Source of the DNA: Arcuatula senhousia
Lineage: Eukaryota; Mollusca; Bivalvia; Mytilida; Mytilidae
NCBI GenBank assembly: GCA_963971305.1
Contig: OZ020309.1
Location: 12,703,001-12,767,000, forward strand
Length of the DNA stretch: 64,000 nucleotides
Reading direction: 5' to 3'
Numbering within the stretch: position 1 is the first letter of the stretch; each line of letters starts with the position of its first letter. The position numbers and the translations under genes were made by a program. Of the stretch, positions 58,596-64,000 are shown piece after piece. The notes below the pieces were generated by a model. It was given only the letters and a program-made list of their open reading frames with translations. It did no database searches and was not told the origin of the DNA.

Positions 58596-59984
58596 TTAAG
58601 CATATTCTGAAAGAATTTCAACACATCTAACATAGTCATCAATTCCAATGTTGAGTCCTGTCCTGTCAATTTCTGCACTCAATCTATGCCTTACTTGGTC
58701 AGGTATAGTGAAATTTAGTGGTTTAAATATAGGTCTTTCATTTTGAGCATCAACTCCATCAACATTACCCTCCAAACCATATTCTTCAAGTTCACTTTCG
58801 CTGAGCTGTTTTCCCAGTGGATTTTGCATTTGACTAGAGATCCAAATGTTTAAGGGAGACGATTTAGCTGTTCTTAATCTATGGCTTGCCCAAGCATTGG
58901 CCCAAACAGTAAGTCTTCTATTGATATCTGCCATATAAATGTAATGAAGAGCTGCCAGAAGCAGGTCATTATAAGGATCAAGTATATCCTGGTCTTCCAT
59001 GTAATAAAATAAATTATAGAAAAAACAAAGAACACCTTCATAAACATCTCGCCATAACCGCTCTATACGCTGATTGTGCGTGCTTGGTCCTGTGATCATA
59101 CTCCCACTCCCCTGGTTTTGCAACATAAAGTCTGCCACTGCAATATTTTCTAATCCTTTATCGGATCGAACTCGCAAAGGTACACCGTACCTTGCTACAC
59201 CAGATAAAAAGCTTTTCAGTATGGTATTGGCAGTGTTGTTGTCACGACAATCTAAAAATGTTATTAACCTACTAAAGCCATCGACACCACCTAAAACAAC
59301 AAACCTCCACTCACTAGCTTGTGGTTAGTGTCGATGTGCCACAAATAGTTGGGAGCTGTGACATTATACACCCTTCTGTGCAGACGTCCTGCTTTTCTCT
59401 CTTGGGTACCAGCATAATCAATTCGATGCTTCACGAAGCCTCCGTCTCTGTACAGTAATCCCCTTTCCCCTGAGTAATTCAAGGAGCATTTGCTCACCAC
59501 AACGTGGAAAATCATTAATAATTCCAGAGAGCAACAAATCAAGGTTGTCATCATCAATTTCTGAAAAATTACTTTTGGATAGTCCGAATTTTGACATTCT
59601 TCGATATATTGTTCTCTCGGACAGCTGTAAAAGGTTACTTATTTCTGAAATCTTGAAATCACAGTCTAATAGCGTCTCAAGTGTGTATTGGCTGACGTGA
59701 TATTCTTGGCGACCACTTAAAGCCACGTGCTTCACATGTTTCAAGCTCCCGTACTTAATACACTCCATTCGAAGTGCCATCATATCACTTGGCAATGAAA
59801 CTCCTAAGTATTCAAGTTCGTGTTTTGAGAGTACGTTAACTACATCTGGTGTAATCTTTTCCCTTTTAAACAGTCCCTCCAACTGATTTAAACCAACTTT
59901 AGTAAGGACCCGCAGCATTTCTGATTCAGCCATTTTTTTTGTAAACAAAATTCTTAATTTCCCATGATTCCTATTGTCCAACAT
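58596..59984 (-). pseudogene. IS3EU-like transposase, two frameshifts
   Basis: On the minus strand the N-terminal part (59984-59418; the likely start MAESEML is at 59931) has a SAM-like helical stretch and a helix-turn-helix (ISEISNLLQLSERTIYRRMS). The core continues in a second frame (about 59440-59310, WHIDTNHK) and a third (about 59325-58596). The third frame has DGFSRLI, RSDKGLENIAVADFM and NQRIERLWRDVYEG, then INRRLTVW. The expected catalytic acids D, D and E are all visible, in HIDTNHK, RSDKGLEN and NQRIERLW. Breaks near 59425 and 59325 shift the frame. It lies inside the 55200-60403 element, whose ends are intact. Confidence 0.85.
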
Positions 59985-60015
59985 AATAATAGAGTTTGCT
60001 CATAATGAAATAGCT

Positions 60016-60352
60016 CATAATGATAATATTAGTTGTTTATCATGATAATAGAAGTTCCTCATCATGATAGTCATGATAATAGTAGTTGTTCATCATGATA
60101 ATGGTAGTTGCTCATCATGATAATATAAGTTGCTCATCATGATAATAGTAGTTGCTCATCGTGATAATATAAGTTGCTCATCATGATAATAGTAGTTGCT
60201 CATCATGATAATAGAAGTTGCTCAACATGATAATAGAAGTTGTTCATCATGATCATAGTAGTTGCTCATCATGATAATATAAGTTGCTCATCATGATAAT
60301 ATAAGTTGCTCATCATGATAATATAAGTTGCTCATCATGATAATAGAAGTTT
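60016..60352 (-). repeat. Right subterminal 22-bp satellite
   Basis: About fifteen copies of AGTTGCTCATCATGATAATA plus two bases, the reverse complement of the left satellite at 55256-55784. Confidence 0.85.
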
Positions 60353-60409
60353 ATCATGACCATAAAGAAATTGATCAACAGAAGGCAGTAACGGCGTTCC
60401 ATATGAAAT

Positions 60410-62285
60410 GATGATGAAAGATATTGGGGTGGTTTGGCAAACAAAGGAACAATATATTTTAAAGACAACAGGAAAAAGGGAGAAGAGGTGGAAAATAAAG
60501 CTCATGTGGTCACTTCTTGGTGGTCCACAAAAGAACCCGCATAATGCGTAGCACGTGCACTCCACACACGTAGGCCCGCTATGTCAGACTATATATTTCA
60601 GACTTTCCGTGTATTAGACACAACAACAACAGTAAGGTGGTCTTCTGACAACTTAACCATGCAAAGGAAGAAACACTTTAACATAAAAGCTAACAAAAGC
60701 TCTTCATTATATTATATTTGTTATGATTTTTTTTTTCAGTTTATGATTTCAAAATCAAACTCCCCAAATAAATTGCACTGTACTGGACCAAATGCATCTT
60801 AATGATTGAAACATTTTTTGACTCAATTGAATGAAAAATAGTTATAAATTGAAATAGAATTTTTACATCATGATGAAAATGCAGTTTGTCCATATATCCA
60901 TTTCGCTCCTTTTGGACCTTTTTCCGAAACAATAAGCTACCAAATCCAATTAAAACATAGAAAGTTCTCTAAGCTTTCTTTAAAGGATAGTAATACCATA
61001 TTAATTTTCAAAATTTGACAATCCGAAAAGATTTTTCGACATCGTACAAAAAGTAAACATTCTATAGAAGTTTTGTCAAAGTATCCATTTTGGCCCCATT
61101 TCTTAAACGGTAGGTCATACAAACGAATTTTCCGATGTTCCCAGAAACACATCAAGGAACACGCGAATCGAGCCAGGTATTTTTTACTAACACTTTATAT
61201 AGGCGAATAGAGCCCAAGATTTTTACTAACATGTTAAGGATTTTTTATAACCCTAATTTTATGTCGTATGGAAAGCCGTAGCGGATCTCCGCATTAACAA
61301 TTTATTAACAACTGGTGTCAATTTGGAAATGTTAAGTTCCACGAGTTTGACAATTCAATAATTTGACAAACGCACAATTTATATTTCGAACGAGCGCAGC
61401 CTTAATGATTTTGAGGAAAAGTTATTTCATTCGGTTTGCTTTGATAAGTATAAAGTTAATGCAGTTGATTACATGTATAAGAGAAATCTTTTGCAGAGTT
61501 TAGTAAAAATTACGTGGATCGATTCGCGTGTTCCTAGGAGTGAGAAACATCTTTTCAAAATTTCAAAAAAATTGGCCATTTGCAACTTTAAGGAACGACC
61601 ATTTGATTATGTTCATCGTGTCTTTTTGGCACATATTCCATATTCTTTCGTTTTTAATATGAAAAGGTCGACTTTTCAGGTTGAGCAAGATTATCTGAAT
61701 TTCTAATAGCGGCGACAATATTTATTTGCTATGTATCTAAGACAGATTATTTATATTTTGGCTAGCTAGCTATATATTTTAGGCCAGAATATTTGAAATA
61801 TAAAAAAGAATATTTATTTACAGGAACAGCATTAAAATTTCAAAATCTATCTTTCTGTGACTGTATTTGTGTGTTTTAAATGCTCCATATTTTAAGGTCG
61901 AAATGTTTAATACTTCTTTTAAGGATAGGACATATTTAATGAGTGTGTGTGTTTAAAAAAAAAATAAATAAATCAAAGCGCACCTCGATCCATGCACTAT
62001 GTCATGTATACAAAGATTAATATCAATAGCCTGGAATTGGCATATGATAGTACGAATTTGGCTATACATATGAATTTGGTTGTGTTTGATTCATAGACCT
62101 GCCTTGTAAAAAAATTAAACATTTAAAATTCAATTTACGTCACTCCGCGACTGGATTACTTGTTTAAAAGTAATCGATTAACTATAACTGGTCACCGATC
62201 ACTGCTAGATTGTGTATTGGCGTGTGTTGATCGATCAGCTTCCTCACAAATAAACATAGTTGAAAAGATATAGGATACATACAAT
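60410..62285. other. Unassigned DNA
   Basis: No exon or element end is recognised. An open stretch at 61473-61706 (+) lacks splice context and any known motif. Confidence 0.35.
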
Positions 62286-62310
62286 ATGAGCGCTCACACG
62301 GGAATGTTAG
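62286..62310 (+). CDS. Candidate short first coding exon
   Basis: ATG with eight codons (MSAHTGML) and one base, ending in a strong donor TTAG|GTAAGTAAT. The upstream text has the look of a 5' UTR. The gene would run off the right edge or continue in exons not recognised here. Confidence 0.3.
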
Positions 62311-62802
62311 GTAAGTAATTAAATATAAAAATGTGATAAAAAATATTTTTTTAAAACTAAATCTTGACCTCTGTATTTAAATTTCATTCAAATTTAACAT
62401 ATATAACTAAACATTACATTTTATGATCATTGTTTATAGATACATATATTAAATGACCTTTATATAAACTGCAACAAGTATATAGATATTTTGTACATAG
62501 GAATGACTGGTATTTTGTTCTGCAAAGAAACTGCAAATAAATATTTAGTACACGTACTTTTAATGTACAGGTTGTATGTTATACCACTATTAAATTTAAA
62601 AACCTCAGTTTAGAAAACTGTGTCAATGATCCCGATCAATGATCAATGTAAAAGTTCAAATTAAAGTCTTGAAAAAACAAAACACCCTGAAAAAACTTAA
62701 GATATCTCCTCGGCAACAGACGCCGTAACAGTAAAAAGTATATATATTTTTTTTCAATAATCAATCCATGATGATTGTACATATGTTTAATAGTATTCTA
62801 CG

Positions 62803-63210
62803 GGGGGGGGGGGGGGGGCAAGGGGGTTAGCTGTTCCTGTGTTATTGGCTTAAATTGGTTCTCTGTTAGCTATTATTGCAGATATCAGATTTAATGTTAA
62901 CTGTTATTGACCAGTTCTGTGTTAACTGTTATTGAAGAAATTCAGTTTACTGTTACCTGTCATTGAATAATATAATTTTATGTTAGACTTTATGAGAGCT
63001 GTCACAACTAGAAGTGGTAGAGTGTGAGAGTGTCAACAAAGTCTACATAGTTTTTAGCTGTTATTGGTTTTAATACTTACATGTTAACTGTTTTTGACTT
63101 TTTAAATGCTGTTATCTGTTATTGAGGATAACAATTCTCTGATATCTGTTATTGGGAAAATCAATTCCCTGTTAAGGTGTTATTGGACCCCCCCCCTTTG
63201 CCCCCCCCTC
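62803..63210. repeat. G-run/C-run bounded tandem repeat
   Basis: A run of about 18 G followed by CAAGGGGG at the left, and CCCCCCCCCTTTGCCCCCCC at the right, are inverted. Between them are about nine degenerate copies of a roughly 36-bp unit built on TGTTAACTGTTATTGA. Confidence 0.65.
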
Positions 63211-63264
63211 TTCTACACAGCAACAAACTGTTTCAATCCTCATTTTCGTGAAATGTATAATGAT

Positions 63265-63450
63265 TTAAAATAAAGTTCTTAGAGATTCAGGCGGCTTTTC
63301 GAAATTACTGTGTTGCTTGAAACAATCTACGACGTTCCGGGGGTGAGAACCATTTTCTCTGAACATATTGTTATTTTCCTGTAGATTTTCGGCAAAACTG
63401 TTTGTACTTCCTACATTCAATGTCCCATTGTTCCATATTATTTGGGTCAT
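63265..63450 (-). CDS. Doubtful 61-codon open frame
   Basis: The peptide (with SHPRNVVDCFKQHSNFEKPP) looks protein-like, and ATGTAG|GAAG at about 63410 could be an acceptor of a last exon, but the pyrimidine tract is poor. No family is recognised. Confidence 0.2.
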   Translation of the reverse strand: MTQIIWNNGTLNVGSTNSFAENLQENNNMFRENGSHPRNVVDCFKQHSNFEKPPESLRTLF

Positions 63451-64000
63451 GACTTTACTGTTTTATCTTCTTTTGTTTTATCTAGTAACAAATTATCTGA
63501 CAAGTCATGCAAAAATCTTACTATTAATATTTTACGGTGCCAGTCAACCAACTTGTATTAAAATATAAATAAATAATAGCTAGCCTTTTAGTAAATCTAT
63601 GTGTTTTCAGTGATTTTTTGGGGTAACTTTTCAACTTAAATGAACTTTATGAGGATCATCGACTTTTAATTGCCACTCTTATCGTTCACTGTCCTTGACT
63701 GTTCTAATAGATCGTTCACCTATAAGCGTTCACCTTACAACAGGGGTCCATTCTATTTTACTATGAAAATTAATTTTAAAACCAATTTCAAATTTGTCAT
63801 TTCTCATCATGTTAACATTGTAATGTCTCTCCGACAATTAAGGACAAAATAAATATTGAATAACTTGGACAAAATATTTATCTCCTTTTATCTGAATATT
63901 TTAAACTTGTCGTAGAAGTATCTGGCCACTATCTGTGCACCGTGGTGTGGTCCTATTTCATTCGAACTTCAGTTTGAAACTCAAATGGTTGAAGGTCATA
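63451..64000. other. Unassigned DNA
   Basis: Nothing recognisable is present. Open stretches on the + strand lack coding signs. Confidence 0.35.

Larger units (their letters stand above)
55200..60403 (-). mobile_element. IS3EU-like DNA transposon with intact ends
   Basis: The ends TATGGAACGCCGTTACTGCC and its reverse complement stay inverted for about 50 bp (through GACCATAAAGAAATT). They are flanked by TGAAAT at 55194-55199 and 60404-60409. As I recall, 5'-TAY...RTA-3' ends with 6-bp duplications are the published signature of the IS3EU superfamily, and the encoded protein has an integrase-type core, which agrees. Inverted 22-bp satellites adjoin both ends. The interior has gathered other repeats (55783-58500). 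The transposase is frameshifted, so this copy cannot be autonomous. Confidence 0.8.

Overview
The window is AT-rich animal nuclear DNA with spliced genes, long introns and a heavy load of transposons. Several repeats (tandem-core elements ending in hairpins, tRNA-derived SINEs, a short retroelement tail) look like those known from bivalves. My best guess is a marine mussel (Mytilus or a close relative), made by recognition and not by a search.

Four spliced host genes can be read. (1) On + at 9843-16185, a three-exon gene for an unidentified 253-residue four-pass membrane protein. (2) On - at 36754-19005, a complete ten-exon DONSON gene (570 residues), a replication-initiation and fork-protection factor. 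(3) On + at 36972-44865, a complete five-exon microsomal glutathione S-transferase 3 (MGST3, 142 residues). (4) On - at 52451-48258, a secreted or membrane protein of the MOLO1 (modulator of levamisole receptor-1) family; four exons are resolved and the 3' end is not. DONSON and MGST3 start head to head with 217 bp between their start codons, so they probably share a promoter. The membrane-protein gene and DONSON converge. All exon joins were checked for GT/AG ends and matching phase. The four genes have no obvious common pathway.

The rest is mostly mobile DNA. 2.7-7.7 kb is one giant imperfect palindrome (foldback element). Tandem-core elements with hairpin ends (pearl/Helentron-like) occur throughout and are nested in one another up to three deep. 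DONSON introns hold a 9-bp-TSD Mutator-like MITE and a hAT element inside another inverted-repeat element. An MGST3 intron holds a retroelement reverse-transcriptase tail. From 55200 to 60403 lies a whole IS3EU-like DNA transposon with matching ends, a 6-bp target duplication, inverted subterminal satellites and a frameshifted integrase-type transposase.

The most unusual feature is a pair of intronic tandem arrays whose repeat unit is the end of the adjoining exon plus its 5' splice site. In the MOLO1 gene, 15 intronic copies (about 70 bp each) repeat the end of exon 3 and its donor. In the four-pass gene, about 40 copies (about 36 bp each) resemble the end of exon 2 and its donor. Each array therefore lays out a ladder of decoy splice donors downstream of a real one.
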